A stretch of 64,000 nucleotides of DNA, taken from assembly GCF_001028625.1 (NCBI RefSeq), contig NZ_CP011805.1, forward strand, positions 62,001 through 126,000, in the 5' to 3' direction. Each line of letters begins with the position of its first letter. Positions within the stretch are counted from its first letter, which is position 1. Of the stretch, positions 1 to 8,224 are shown piece after piece. A model generated the notes under the pieces. It saw only the letters and a program-made list of their open reading frames with translations. It had not been told where the DNA came from and did no database searches. This DNA is from Pelagerythrobacter marensis. Its GTDB lineage: Bacteria > Pseudomonadota > Alphaproteobacteria > Sphingomonadales > Sphingomonadaceae. The translations under genes were made by a program, and so were the position numbers.

Positions 1-412
1 CCCACATCGAAAGCGAGATCGGCCCGAGTACGCGGGTCATGCCCTGTTCGCGCAACCAACTTTCGGTAGCGGCGAGCAGAGCCTTCGCGACGCTTTCGTC
101 GACGGCATCGAAATAGCCGAAAATCCCGGTGCCGGGGCCAAAGCCCTGTTCCGGCGGCATCTCCAGCATCAGGCGGTCGATGCAGGCGGCGATACGGCCC
201 ACTGCCTTGCCCCCGCGCCGGGCGATGAACAATTGCACCCTGGCATGGTCGAACAGCGGGTTCTTCGCCGGATCGAGCAATTCCATCTGTTCACCGCGCA
301 ACTGCGGCACGGCGTTGGGCGTTTCGGCGGAAAAGCGGCGGCCAAGGTCGACGAAGGCGGTGCGCCCTGCCTTGCCGTCAACGGCGTCGATCACTACTTC
401 GGTGTCTGTCAC
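1..412 (-). CDS. GNAT-like N-acyltransferase, C-terminus beyond window
   Basis: The 5' part of a gene on the minus strand starts at a GTG at 412 and runs off the left edge after 137 codons. The protein starts MTDTEVVIDAVDG and contains VQLFIARRGGKAVGRIAACID, GIFGYFDAVD and a helix WLREQGMTRVLGPIS. This order (a strand with GRIAA, a GxFGYFD turn, then a MTRVxGPxS strand) is that of a GNAT-related family of uncharacterised proteins common in Alphaproteobacteria. Substrate unknown. Overlapping frames on the other strand lack such motifs. The short intergenic stretch 413-565 shows no further gene. Confidence 0.55.
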   Translation of the reverse strand, partial: MTDTEVVIDAVDGKAGRTAFVDLGRRFSAETPNAVPQLRGEQMELLDPAKNPLFDHARVQLFIARRGGKAVGRIAACIDRLMLEMPPEQGFGPGTGIFGYFDAVDESVAKALLAATESWLREQGMTRVLGPISLSMW

Positions 413-565
413 GGGCTATCCTGTTCAGCTTGGGTTAGCCCTGTCGGTGCTTGTCGCGCCTTGTCAAGCGACAGCGATACGCCGCGTCCGATGATGAACC
501 GCCCGGTGTTGAACCGATTGTTCCGTCGGCGGTCAATTTGCTGTAGGCGCATTCTCCCGGGAACC

Positions 566-1672
566 ATGACCATGAACGTGCAACAGACCATCGACCCTGC
601 CGCCGCCTCCGCGCCGCCGGCCGCTCCGCGTGCCAGGGTCGCGATTGCGGACGACAAGGCGATGCTGCGCGCGGCGCGCGATCTGACCAAGGATATCGCC
701 ACTGCGCGACCGGCGATCTACTGGACCGACACGCTGCTGTCGGCTGGATTGGGCTATGCCGCACTGGCGGGCGCGATCCTGGTGGACAGCGTTCCGCTTG
801 CCATCGCGCTTGGCCTGGTTGCCGCGCTCGCGCTCTATCGCGCGCTGCTGTTCATCCATGAGCTGTCGCATATTCACCGGGACGCACTGCCCGGATATCG
901 CCTGGCGTGGAACGTGCTGGTCGGCGTTCCGGTGCTGACCCCGTCGTTCATGTACGAAGGGGTTCATACGCTTCATCATGCCCGCACCCGTTACGGCACG
1001 GTGGAAGACCCCGAATATCTTCCGTTGGCGCTGATGAAGCCGTGGAGCCTGCCGCTGTTCGTGGCCGTGGCCCTGCTGGCGCCGCCGGCGCTGCTGTTCC
1101 GCTTTGCCGTGCTGGTTCCGCTGGGTGCAATTCTGCCGCCGGTGCGCAAGCTGGTGTGGGAGCGGTTCTCCGCCCTGTCGATCAACCCCGATTTCCGCCG
1201 CCGCCCGCCTGAGGGGGAACTGCGCAAGCGGGTGTTCTGGCAGGAACTGGGGGGCAGCTTGTGGGCGATCGCGCTGATCGGCAGCACGTTTGCGATCGGC
1301 TGGCGACCGCTGCTGATCGCGCTCGCGGTGCTCTCGCTCACCGCAGTGCTCAACCAGTTGCGCACGCTGGTCGCGCATTTGTGGGAGAACGATGGCGAGC
1401 CGATGACGGTGACTGCGCAGTTCCTCGATTCGGTCAATGTCCCACCGCCGGGCTGGGTGGCGGAGATATGGGCACCGGTCGGCCTGCGCTATCACGCGCT
1501 GCATCACCTGTTGCCGAGCATGCCCTATCACTCGCTGGGCGAGGCGCACCGCCGGATTGCGGCCCATCTGGGAGGGGAATCGACCTATAGCGCTGCGAAC
1601 CATCCGGGCATGGTTCCGCTGGTCCTGCGCATCGCGCGCAGCACGATGGGCCGGGGCAGAAGCGAAGCCTGA
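566..1672 (+). CDS. Fatty acid desaturase family membrane protein
   Basis: A 368-residue integral membrane di-iron enzyme expected to introduce a double bond into (or hydroxylate) a lipid acyl chain. Three histidine clusters ligate the irons: HELSH at about residues 98-102, HTLHH at 134-138 and HALHH at 310-314. Hydrophobic spans precede and separate them (about 52-90, 160-205, 235-275). The frame is open further upstream, but the ATG at 566 (or the one two codons later) follows a GGGAACC stretch and gives the normal family length; the upstream extension looks non-coding. Substrate cannot be told from sequence; it is not a clear crtW/crtZ carotenoid enzyme. Confidence 0.8.
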   Translation: MTMNVQQTIDPAAASAPPAAPRARVAIADDKAMLRAARDLTKDIATARPAIYWTDTLLSAGLGYAALAGAILVDSVPLAIALGLVAALALYRALLFIHELSHIHRDALPGYRLAWNVLVGVPVLTPSFMYEGVHTLHHARTRYGTVEDPEYLPLALMKPWSLPLFVAVALLAPPALLFRFAVLVPLGAILPPVRKLVWERFSALSINPDFRRRPPEGELRKRVFWQELGGSLWAIALIGSTFAIGWRPLLIALAVLSLTAVLNQLRTLVAHLWENDGEPMTVTAQFLDSVNVPPPGWVAEIWAPVGLRYHALHHLLPSMPYHSLGEAHRRIAAHLGGESTYSAANHPGMVPLVLRIARSTMGRGRSEA

Positions 1673-1702
1673 CGCCAGGCGTCGCTAGCGGATAGCGACA
1701 TC

Positions 1703-1734
1703 AGGGCCGCCCCTCCGGCTGGAGAGGCGGCCCT
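1703..1734. terminator. Hairpin between convergent genes, likely bidirectional terminator
   Basis: AGGGCCGCC at 1703-1711 pairs perfectly with GGCGGCCCT at 1726-1734, and CTCC/GGAG extends the stem inward. It lies 30 bp after the desaturase stop and 30 bp after the stop of the facing lipoprotein gene. There is only a weak T run, so the call rests on stem strength and position. Confidence 0.6.
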
Positions 1735-1764
1735 TGCCTTGCCGGTCATCGGGTTCTGGTGCGA

Positions 1765-2052
1765 TCAGTCGGTTTCGACCGTCAGCGATGGATCGCCGTC
1801 CACGTCCGCGCGAACGCGGGTGTCGCCATCGCCGATGTCGGCTTCCACACCGTTCTCGTCCAGGGTCACCGTATCGCCGCCTTCGCGGGCTTGCCGCTCT
1901 GTGACGATGGTGGTTTCCTCGGTGACGGGAACGACGGTTTCTTCCACCATCGTTTCGGTTTCGGCGTCGGTCGGCGTCGGTGCATTGGCCTCGCTACAGG
2001 CACCGAGCGACAGTGCAGTCGCGGCGAGAGCGGGCAGGGCGAGCGTCTTCAT
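1765..2052 (-). CDS. Small acidic lipoprotein of unknown function
   Basis: A 95-residue protein with a signal sequence ending in a lipobox (LSLGAC, Cys19), so it is probably acylated and membrane-anchored. The mature part is rich in Thr, Glu and Asp (VEETVVPVTEETTIVTE, then ADIGDGDTRVRADVDGD) with no recognisable domain. AGGAG sits a few bases before the ATG. The same reading frame is open upstream through lptG, but that is a shadow of lptG in another frame. It follows lptG in the same direction with 68 bp between. No function can be assigned. Confidence 0.65.
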   Translation of the reverse strand: MKTLALPALAATALSLGACSEANAPTPTDAETETMVEETVVPVTEETTIVTERQAREGGDTVTLDENGVEADIGDGDTRVRADVDGDPSLTVETD

Positions 2053-2120
2053 GGCGATTCTCCTGGAATTGCTGCCTGGGCGAAAGACTCGCTGGCGGCG
2101 CGCAAGTTCCAGTCCGCGCG

Positions 2121-3218
2121 CTATTCCTCCGTGCGGATCAGGACGGTTTCGCCGACCAGCAGAAACAGGAAGAACGGTGCCCAGGCCGCGAGCAAGGGCG
2201 GATATCCGCCGAAGCTGCCCATTGCCAGCGCGGCATTGTCGATCACGAAATAGGCGAAGCCCAGCGCCATCGCGATGATCGCGCGCAGGAACAGCTGGCC
2301 CGATCGGGCGAGGCCAAAGGCGGCGATCGCGCCGAGCAGCGGCATCAGGAAGGCCGAAAGCGGCCCGGAAAACTTGTGCCACCACTTGGCCCGCAACTCG
2401 TCGGTCTGACGCCCGCTTTCCTCGTAAGCGGCGATCGAGCGATAGAGCGGCACCACGCCCAGCGTATCGGCAACGACGCTTTCCAGCTCTATCTGCGCCG
2501 GGGTCAATCCCTCGGCGACGACCAGATTGTCGAGCTGGGTCGTGTCCGCTGTGGCAACGTCGAAGCGTTCCACCTGCTCCAGCCTCCAGCCGGGCGCGGC
2601 ATAGCTGGCCGTCTGCGCCCGTGCCTGTTCGATCAATGCGCTGCCCTGTCCGCGCCGATACCAGGTCACCCCGCGCATGCGGATATCGCCGCCTTCGCCC
2701 CACAGCGAAGCGGCGGTGAGCACGTCGTTCCCGTCGGTGAAATAGACGTTGGCGCGCACACCCGAATCTTCGGGCACGGCCCCGAAATCGTTCGCTTCCC
2801 ACGCCTTCAGCGTCGCGGTGGCGCGGGTGACGACCACTTCGTTGAAAGCGAAGCTGACTGCCGAAACACCCGCGGCGGTCAGCAACAGCGGGGCCAGCAC
2901 CTGATGTGCGGAAAGCCCGGCGGCCTTCATCGCGATCACCTCGCTGTTCTGATTCAGAGTGACCAGTGCGATGATTGTCGCCAGCAGGACGGAATAGGGC
3001 AGGAAGCGCGCGGCGATCTGCGGCACGCGCAAGGTGACGTAAGTCCACAGTTCGCCCTGGCCATTGCCGGGGGCTGCCAGAATCTCGCCGCTGGTGCTCA
3101 GCAGGTCGAGCATCATCAGGACAAGCACCAGCACCGCCAGCATGGCCACGATCCGCACGATGAACAGCTTCGCCAGATACAGCGTCAGCGTGCGCGAGGG
3201 GAAGAAATCGAGCTGCAT
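2121..3218 (-). CDS. lptG: LPS export permease LptG
   Basis: A 365-residue inner-membrane subunit of the LptB2FG ABC exporter, which extracts lipopolysaccharide from the inner membrane and hands it to the periplasmic Lpt bridge. The layout is the YjgP/YjgQ fold: three N-terminal membrane spans (about residues 15-110, including SVLLATIIALVTLNQNSEV), a large periplasmic beta domain (about 130-270) and three C-terminal spans. The stretch NSEVIAMKAAGLS is typical of the family's coupling helix. It follows lptF by 9 bp and is surely cotranscribed. LptG rather than LptF is inferred from gene order and similarity of the N-terminus. Confidence 0.9.
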   Translation of the reverse strand: MQLDFFPSRTLTLYLAKLFIVRIVAMLAVLVLVLMMLDLLSTSGEILAAPGNGQGELWTYVTLRVPQIAARFLPYSVLLATIIALVTLNQNSEVIAMKAAGLSAHQVLAPLLLTAAGVSAVSFAFNEVVVTRATATLKAWEANDFGAVPEDSGVRANVYFTDGNDVLTAASLWGEGGDIRMRGVTWYRRGQGSALIEQARAQTASYAAPGWRLEQVERFDVATADTTQLDNLVVAEGLTPAQIELESVVADTLGVVPLYRSIAAYEESGRQTDELRAKWWHKFSGPLSAFLMPLLGAIAAFGLARSGQLFLRAIIAMALGFAYFVIDNAALAMGSFGGYPPLLAAWAPFFLFLLVGETVLIRTEE

Positions 3219-3227
3219 TGCCGGGCC

Positions 3228-4481
3228 TTATTCTGCCGGGGCCATTTCGCCGGGACGCGGCGGGCGCCGACGGCCGAACAGCTTGCGCAGCCGCTCCGCC
3301 AGTTTGGCGAAGGCGGTTTCCAGCGCGCCGATCGGCTGGCCGCCGGGGACATAGGCGACCTTGTGATACATCCACACGATCAGCACGGCGAAGGCGGCAA
3401 AGGGGACCCATAGCGCCAGCACCGGATCGAACCGGCCGAGCGCGGCGATATCCTCCCCATACTGGTTCACCTTGTGATAGGCGACGACCATTACGATCGA
3501 TATGAATACCCCAAGTGCGCTGGTCGATCGCTTGGGCGGGATTGCCAGCGCGACCGCCAGCAGCGGCATGAGCGCCATCATCACCACCTCCACCATTCGG
3601 AAGTTGAAGCTGGCCTGGCTGGCATCGCGCTTGGCCTGGGTGGTCGTGTCGCTCCATCCGATCTTGAGCAATTCGGGCAGGATATATTCGCGTTCCGCAT
3701 CGCCGCGCGCGCGGAAGGCGTCGATCTGCGGCAGGTCGATCGGCAGGTCGTGCCGTGTGAAGCTGAGGACGCGCGGCGTCTGGTTGCCGGTGTCCTGCAC
3801 GATCGTGCCATCGGTCAGCCGCAGGATGATCGTATCGGGGCTGTCGCTGGTGGCGAGAAAAGCGCCCTCTTCGGCAGAGATCGAAAGGACCTGCCCTTTC
3901 TCGTCCGCGACCCGCGCGAAGATGCCCTGCAATCGGCGCCCCTCATCCTCGCTCGCTTCGATCCGCAGCGCCATCCGGTCGGCCAGCGTGGTGAATTCAC
4001 CCACCTTGATCGAGGCGCCGAGCGCGCCAGAGCGCAGTTCGTATTCGAGCTGCTCGTAGTAATAGCGGCTGACCGGTTGGACGTAGAAGACGAGCGCGAC
4101 GTTCACCGCCATCAGCACCGCAGTGATGATATAGGGCACACGCAGCAGGCGGCCATAGCCGAGGCCAACGGCGCGCATCACGTCAAGCTCGCTGGAAGTC
4201 GCCAGCTTGCGGAAGGCGAGGAGAATGCCGAGCAGAAGGCCGAGCGGAATCGCCAGGCTGGCGTATTCGGGGATCAGCGCGCCCAGCATCTTGAACACCA
4301 CACCCACCGGCCCGCCTTCGACCGCGACGAAATCGAACAGGCGTAGCATCTTGTCGAGCAGCAGCAGCGACGCAGCGATCGCGAAGACGCCCAGCATCGG
4401 CAGCATTACCAGCCGGAAGATGTAACGGTCGAGGGAGGGGATCGATTTCAGCAAAGGTCCGGCTCGAAAGGGTTCGTCCAT
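3228..4481 (-). CDS. lptF: LPS export permease LptF
   Basis: A 417-residue partner of LptG, first gene of the lptFG operon. It has an N-terminal membrane span starting IFRLVMLPMLGVFAIAAS, the second/third spans with LAIPLGLLLGILLAFRKLATSSEL and the coupling motif ELDVMRAVGLGYGRLLR, a periplasmic domain from about 130 to 285, then C-terminal spans. It ends with a basic, proline-rich tail (FGRRRPPRPGEMAPAE), slightly longer than usual. The ATG at 4481 starts MDEPFRAGPLL; 75 bp separate it from the upstream clpS stop. Confidence 0.9.
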   Translation of the reverse strand: MDEPFRAGPLLKSIPSLDRYIFRLVMLPMLGVFAIAASLLLLDKMLRLFDFVAVEGGPVGVVFKMLGALIPEYASLAIPLGLLLGILLAFRKLATSSELDVMRAVGLGYGRLLRVPYIITAVLMAVNVALVFYVQPVSRYYYEQLEYELRSGALGASIKVGEFTTLADRMALRIEASEDEGRRLQGIFARVADEKGQVLSISAEEGAFLATSDSPDTIILRLTDGTIVQDTGNQTPRVLSFTRHDLPIDLPQIDAFRARGDAEREYILPELLKIGWSDTTTQAKRDASQASFNFRMVEVVMMALMPLLAVALAIPPKRSTSALGVFISIVMVVAYHKVNQYGEDIAALGRFDPVLALWVPFAAFAVLIVWMYHKVAYVPGGQPIGALETAFAKLAERLRKLFGRRRPPRPGEMAPAE

Positions 4482-4556
4482 GCCCTAGCGCGAAATGTGC
4501 GCCCGGTCATGCCCCAACGGCGCGGGCCGAGCGATGCCGGCGAACCGCCCGATCGT

Positions 4557-4952
4557 TCAGGCCTTTTCCAGCGTGCACTGCAGCGGATGTTCGTTCTGGC
4601 GGGCGAAGTCCATCACCTGGTTCACTTTCGTTTCCGCCACTTCGTAGGGGAAAATCCCGCATACACCGACCCCGCGCTGGTGAACGTGGAGCATGACCCG
4701 TGTGGCCTGTTCCATGTCCATGCGGAAAAACCGCTTGAGACACATGACGACAAATTCCATCGGGGTGTAATCGTCGTTCAGCATCAGAACCTTGTACTGG
4801 CTCGGCTTCTGCGGTCGGGTCCGGGTGCGGGTGGCGATGCCGACCTGGCCTTCGCCCTCATCCCCATCCGTTCCATCGCCCGGCGAATCGCCATCGCCCG
4901 CGCACAGCGGGCGCAGGGATGTCGTCTGCGGGGGATATCGGTCGATCGGCAT
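4557..4952 (-). CDS. clpS: ATP-dependent Clp protease adaptor ClpS
   Basis: A 131-residue N-recognin that binds proteins with N-end-rule destabilising residues and delivers them to ClpA(P). The conserved core is complete: [18 protein letters not shown], the helix CLKRFF, then [19 protein letters not shown] and [16 protein letters not shown]. The N-terminal 45 residues are low complexity (acidic, then RTRTRPQKP), the usual flexible extension. The ATG at 4952 is preferred; an in-frame ATG at 4976 would add eight residues, and neither has a clear Shine-Dalgarno. It stands alone between the phasin gene and lptF. Confidence 0.93.
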   Translation of the reverse strand: MPIDRYPPQTTSLRPLCAGDGDSPGDGTDGDEGEGQVGIATRTRTRPQKPSQYKVLMLNDDYTPMEFVVMCLKRFFRMDMEQATRVMLHVHQRGVGVCGIFPYEVAETKVNQVMDFARQNEHPLQCTLEKA

Positions 4953-5067
4953 GAGACAGTGAATATCGTATCGCATTCGGCATTCGCAAGTGGTGGGTGG
5001 CCAGGCATCTATCGTATCTGGCGGTTGCAAGGCGCTTAACGCCTGCCCTCGCCACCGCAAAGCGAAA

Positions 5068-5099
5068 CGGGCCGGGCAGCGCGATGGCTGACCGGCCCG
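5068..5099. terminator. GC-rich hairpin after phasin gene
   Basis: CGGGCCGG at 5068-5075 pairs exactly with CCGGCCCG at 5092-5099. Read on the minus strand it lies about 65 bases past the phasin stop and is followed by TTTCG, a weak U tract. It is a plausible terminator for the phasin transcript, upstream of clpS. Confidence 0.45.
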
Positions 5100-5162
5100 T
5101 GCCGTATTCATCGTGCCGCCCCTGTCCCGAGCACTCGGCGCGGGCGGGGGTGCGGCAGGCGA

Positions 5163-5990
5163 TCAGGCCGCGGTGCGGACCTTTTCCATCGCCATGCTGA
5201 CGCGGCTGGAAAGCGGCGCGGCGACATCACCGGCGAGCTTGACCCAGGCTTCGGTCGCTTTCGAAAACTGCGCGACGGTGGCGTCGAAGTTGCGGCTGGC
5301 GATCTGGCCCTGGAGCTGGACGAAATCGGTCGGCGACTTCACGGCGGCGAATTCCTTCGCATCCGAAGTCATCGTTTCGACCGCGGACTTGCCGTCTTCG
5401 ACTGCAACTTTGGTCAGATCCTGAAGGCCGGCGGCAAAGATCTTGCCCGATTCGACCATCGCTTCGAGATTGCCCTTCGAGAATTCGCGCGCCTCGACGG
5501 CGTATTCGGTGCTCTTCTCGTAAGCGGTCTGTGCGCGGGTCTGAAGCTCGGCCAGGCCTTCCTTCATCTGCGCGGCGTAATCGGTGCTGGTCTGGGTCTT
5601 GGACATATTGGTTTCCTTCGAATGGGTGCGGGCCGCGATTTTCGGTGCCGCCTGCTTGCGAACGGCGGCTTTCTTCGCGGTGGGTTTCTTCACGGCAGTT
5701 TTCTTCGCCACGGTCTTGCGCGCGGCGGCTTTCTTCACGGTCGAAGCTTTCGGCTTCGCAGATTTGCCGGCCGGCGCCTTTTTCGACGGGGTCGCGGCTT
5801 CAGTCTTATCGGCTTCGGTCTTCATGGCAGTAATGGTCTCGGTATTGGCGGGTGCTGCGGCCTCGGCGGTGGAGGGGCCCGTCGTTGCGGGTGCCGCATC
5901 ATCCGTCTTCGCATTGCCCTGGCGGGTCACGGCTTCGGCGTATGCCTTCTCAGCCGCTGCGTCGTTCTTGGCTTCATTCTGCGTTGCCAT
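5163..5990 (-). CDS. Phasin with lysine/alanine-rich N-terminal extension
   Basis: A 275-residue polyhydroxyalkanoate granule protein. The C-terminal half (from the Met at 5606) is a complete phasin: amphipathic helices with TDYAAQMKEGLAELQTRAQT, EFSKGNLEAMVESGKIFAAG, DFVQLQGQIASRNFDATV and WVKLAGDVAAPL. The N-terminal half carries an Ala/Glu/Thr segment and then basic repeats (KKAAARKTVAKKTAVKKPTAKK, AVRKQAAPK) of the histone H1-like type that binds DNA in PhaF proteins, though there it is C-terminal. AAGGA lies about 8 bases before the ATG at 5990. A second AAGGA lies 8 bases before the internal ATG at 5606, which would give a standard 147-residue phasin. It is divergent from no gene but follows phaC in the same direction. 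Confidence 0.85.
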   Translation of the reverse strand: MATQNEAKNDAAAEKAYAEAVTRQGNAKTDDAAPATTGPSTAEAAAPANTETITAMKTEADKTEAATPSKKAPAGKSAKPKASTVKKAAARKTVAKKTAVKKPTAKKAAVRKQAAPKIAARTHSKETNMSKTQTSTDYAAQMKEGLAELQTRAQTAYEKSTEYAVEAREFSKGNLEAMVESGKIFAAGLQDLTKVAVEDGKSAVETMTSDAKEFAAVKSPTDFVQLQGQIASRNFDATVAQFSKATEAWVKLAGDVAAPLSSRVSMAMEKVRTAA

Positions 5991-6039
5991 CACGATCATC
6001 CTTGCCTGCGGGTATTATGCCCGGCCTATGCGTCGGTTA

Positions 6040-6102
6040 TGTTGCAGTGCACAAATTAGGTGAGCCAGGTCGAAAGTCAAGTAAATTTTGTGCAGTGCAG
6101 CA
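6040..6102. promoter_or_regulatory. Paired TGCA-rich boxes before phasin gene (PhaR-like operator)
   Basis: Two boxes in opposite orientation, TGTTGCAGTGCACAAA at 6040-6055 and TTTGTGCAGTGCAGCA at 6087-6102, lie 50-110 bp before the phasin start. Reverse-complemented, the first reads TTTGTGCACTGCAACA, so only two of 16 positions differ. TGCA/TGCN-GCA boxes before phasin genes are the known target type of the PHA-sensing repressor PhaR. No phaR gene is in the window, so the regulator is inferred. Confidence 0.5.
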
Positions 6103-6222
6103 TAAGGCGCAAACTACGCGGCGAGGGGCGCGGCGGGCCGCACGCGCGGCGGTTGATCCGGGGGAGAATCCGGACGATGACGTTTAGCCAATCATCGCGG
6201 CAGGTTATTATTTCAGAGCGGT

Positions 6223-8082
6223 TCAGCGCATCTTGACGTAGCGGCCCGGTGCATCCTCGATCACCTTGTCGCCCCGGCCGCCGGGCTTGCGCTTGCCCTT
6301 GGCCGGCACTCTCGCATCGTCGCGCTGCTGCAGCCATTCGAACCAGTGGGGCCACCACGAACCGGGATGTTCGCGCGCGCCCTCCACGAACGCTTCCAGC
6401 GATGGTGCGGCGCTGTCGCCGGTCCAGTATTGGTACTTGTTCGCCGCGGGCGGGTTGACCACGCCGGCGATATGGCCCGAACCTGCCAGCACGAAAGTGG
6501 TATCGCCCCGGAAATGGCGCGTGGTGCGCCACACGCTTTCAGCCGGGGCGATATGATCGTCCCGCCCGGCCTGGACGAAAGCCGGCGTTTCGATCCGGGC
6601 GAGGTCGATCGGGGTTCCGTCGGCTTCGAGCGCATCGGGTACGACCAGCTTGTTGTCACGATAGAGATCGCGCAAATAATCGCCGTGCCATTTCGCCGGC
6701 AGGTTGGTCACATCGCCGTTCCAGTGCAGCAGGTCGAAAGCAGGATAGTCTTCGCCCAGCAGGTAGTTGTTGACGACGTAGTTCCAGATCAGATCCTTGC
6801 CGCGCAGTGCGTTGAACGTGGCGGCCATATAGCGCCCGTCGAGATAGCCGTCGGGCGATAGCTTGCCGATCATTTCCAGCTGCGTGCCGTCGATGAAGCT
6901 GCGCAGTTCCCCGGCCTTTTCGAAATCGACCTGCGCGGTGAAGAACGTCGCACTGGCGACTTTGTCCGCTTCGCCCCGGCGCGCCAGGATCGCCAGCGTG
7001 GCAGCCAGCGTGGTGCCCGCGACGCAATAGCCGATCGAATGGACAGCGGGGACGTCCAGTCGCGCTCTCACATGGTCGATCGCGTCGATCTGGGCGCGGA
7101 TGTAGTCGTCCCAGACGACATCCTTGGTGCTCGCATCGGCCGATTTCCAGCTGACCACGAACACGCTCAGCCCCTGATCCACGGCCCATTTGATGAAGCT
7201 CTTCGCGGGCGTGAGATCGAGGATATAGAACCGGTTGATCCACGGGGGGAAGATGACCAGTGGCACGGCCAAAACATCGGGGGTCGCCGGGTTGTACTGG
7301 ATAAGCTGGTAGAGCGGGGTTTCATGCACCACCTTGCCGGGCGTGGCGGCAAGGTTCTCGCCCAGAGTAAAGGCCTCGGCATCGGTGTGCGTCAACTGGC
7401 CGCGTTGCAGGTCGGCAATCAGGTGCTGCATCCCCTTCACCAGATTCTGTCCCGAGGTTTCGACCGTCCGTTTCAGCACCGCCGGATTGGTGGCAATGAA
7501 ATTGTCCGGGCTCATCGCGTCGAGCATAGCCTGGGTGGCGAGGGTCAGCTGGCCTTTCTGCTCTTCGGGAACGCCGTCGATCTCCTTCGCGGCGCGGGTG
7601 AAATGGTCGGCCAGCATCAGATAGGTCTGATGCAGCAGCAGGTAGGCGGGATGCTCGCGCCAGGCAGGATCGGAAAAGCGCCTGTCCTGCCGGGGGAGAG
7701 CGGGTTTTTCCCGATCATCCTCGCCAGCGCTTTCGCCGCCTGTGTTCAGCATCGCGCCGGCCAGATTCTGCCATAGCTCCATCCCGTCGGCCATCATGCG
7801 CTGCGCGGCGGCGGGGTCGAACGGGGCGGAGCGGGCCCAGCCTTGCGCCATCTGCATCCAGTGCGCCGGATCGAGCGGATTTGCGGGATCGCCGCCGCCG
7901 GCCATCCGTTCCTGCACGAAGTCGAGCCACATCGTGCGCAGTTGCTCGGCCGCTTCGGTCCACTGGCCCAGGTCCGCTTCGGCCGGGTCGTTTACGGTGC
8001 CGGCGAACCGCCCGAACATCTCGCGCATCGCCTCCGCCTGCATGTCGAACAAGGTTGCGAATGGGTCCTGGCGTTCCGGCAT
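6223..8082 (-). CDS. phaC: Class I poly(3-hydroxyalkanoate) synthase
   Basis: A 619-residue enzyme that polymerises 3-hydroxyacyl-CoA into storage polyester on the granule surface. The N-terminal PhaC_N region (about residues 100-300) is followed by an alpha/beta hydrolase core with the lipase-like box GYCVAG (nucleophile Cys about 353), the catalytic Asp in GRDDHIAP (about 508) and the His in GSGHIAG (about 537). The length fits class I. AAGGAG before the ATG at 8082 decides the start over a more upstream in-frame Met. No phaE is nearby. About 230 bp separate it from the downstream phasin, whose own operator suggests separate control. Confidence 0.95.
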   Translation of the reverse strand: MPERQDPFATLFDMQAEAMREMFGRFAGTVNDPAEADLGQWTEAAEQLRTMWLDFVQERMAGGGDPANPLDPAHWMQMAQGWARSAPFDPAAAQRMMADGMELWQNLAGAMLNTGGESAGEDDREKPALPRQDRRFSDPAWREHPAYLLLHQTYLMLADHFTRAAKEIDGVPEEQKGQLTLATQAMLDAMSPDNFIATNPAVLKRTVETSGQNLVKGMQHLIADLQRGQLTHTDAEAFTLGENLAATPGKVVHETPLYQLIQYNPATPDVLAVPLVIFPPWINRFYILDLTPAKSFIKWAVDQGLSVFVVSWKSADASTKDVVWDDYIRAQIDAIDHVRARLDVPAVHSIGYCVAGTTLAATLAILARRGEADKVASATFFTAQVDFEKAGELRSFIDGTQLEMIGKLSPDGYLDGRYMAATFNALRGKDLIWNYVVNNYLLGEDYPAFDLLHWNGDVTNLPAKWHGDYLRDLYRDNKLVVPDALEADGTPIDLARIETPAFVQAGRDDHIAPAESVWRTTRHFRGDTTFVLAGSGHIAGVVNPPAANKYQYWTGDSAAPSLEAFVEGAREHPGSWWPHWFEWLQQRDDARVPAKGKRKPGGRGDKVIEDAPGRYVKMR

Positions 8083-8180
8083 TATGCGCTCCTTCGAAGT
8101 CGCGATTGGCGGCACAATAGCCAAAAGCGCATTTCACCGCGACCGCTATTCGGTTACGGTTTCGCATCAGCGTTGCCGAA

Positions 8181-8212
8181 GCGGGACCGGGGGTGGTCCC
8201 GCACGCCTTTTT
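8181..8212 (+). terminator. Terminator-like hairpin in leader of the aminotransferase gene
   Basis: GCGGGACC (8181-8188) pairs perfectly with GGTCCCGC (8195-8202), loop GGGGGT, and is followed after five bases by TTTTT (8208-8212). It ends 12 bases before the ATG at 8225. Its place inside the 5' leader suggests transcription attenuation of the downstream gene; alternatively it ends a transcript not seen here. Confidence 0.45.
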
Positions 8213-8224
8213 GAGATGAGGTCG

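Noticed and set aside
1765..3657. Long frame joining the small lipoprotein to sequence across lptG
   Set aside because: Only the last 95 codons make sense (signal peptide plus ribosome binding site); the rest is lptG and lptF in a wrong frame.
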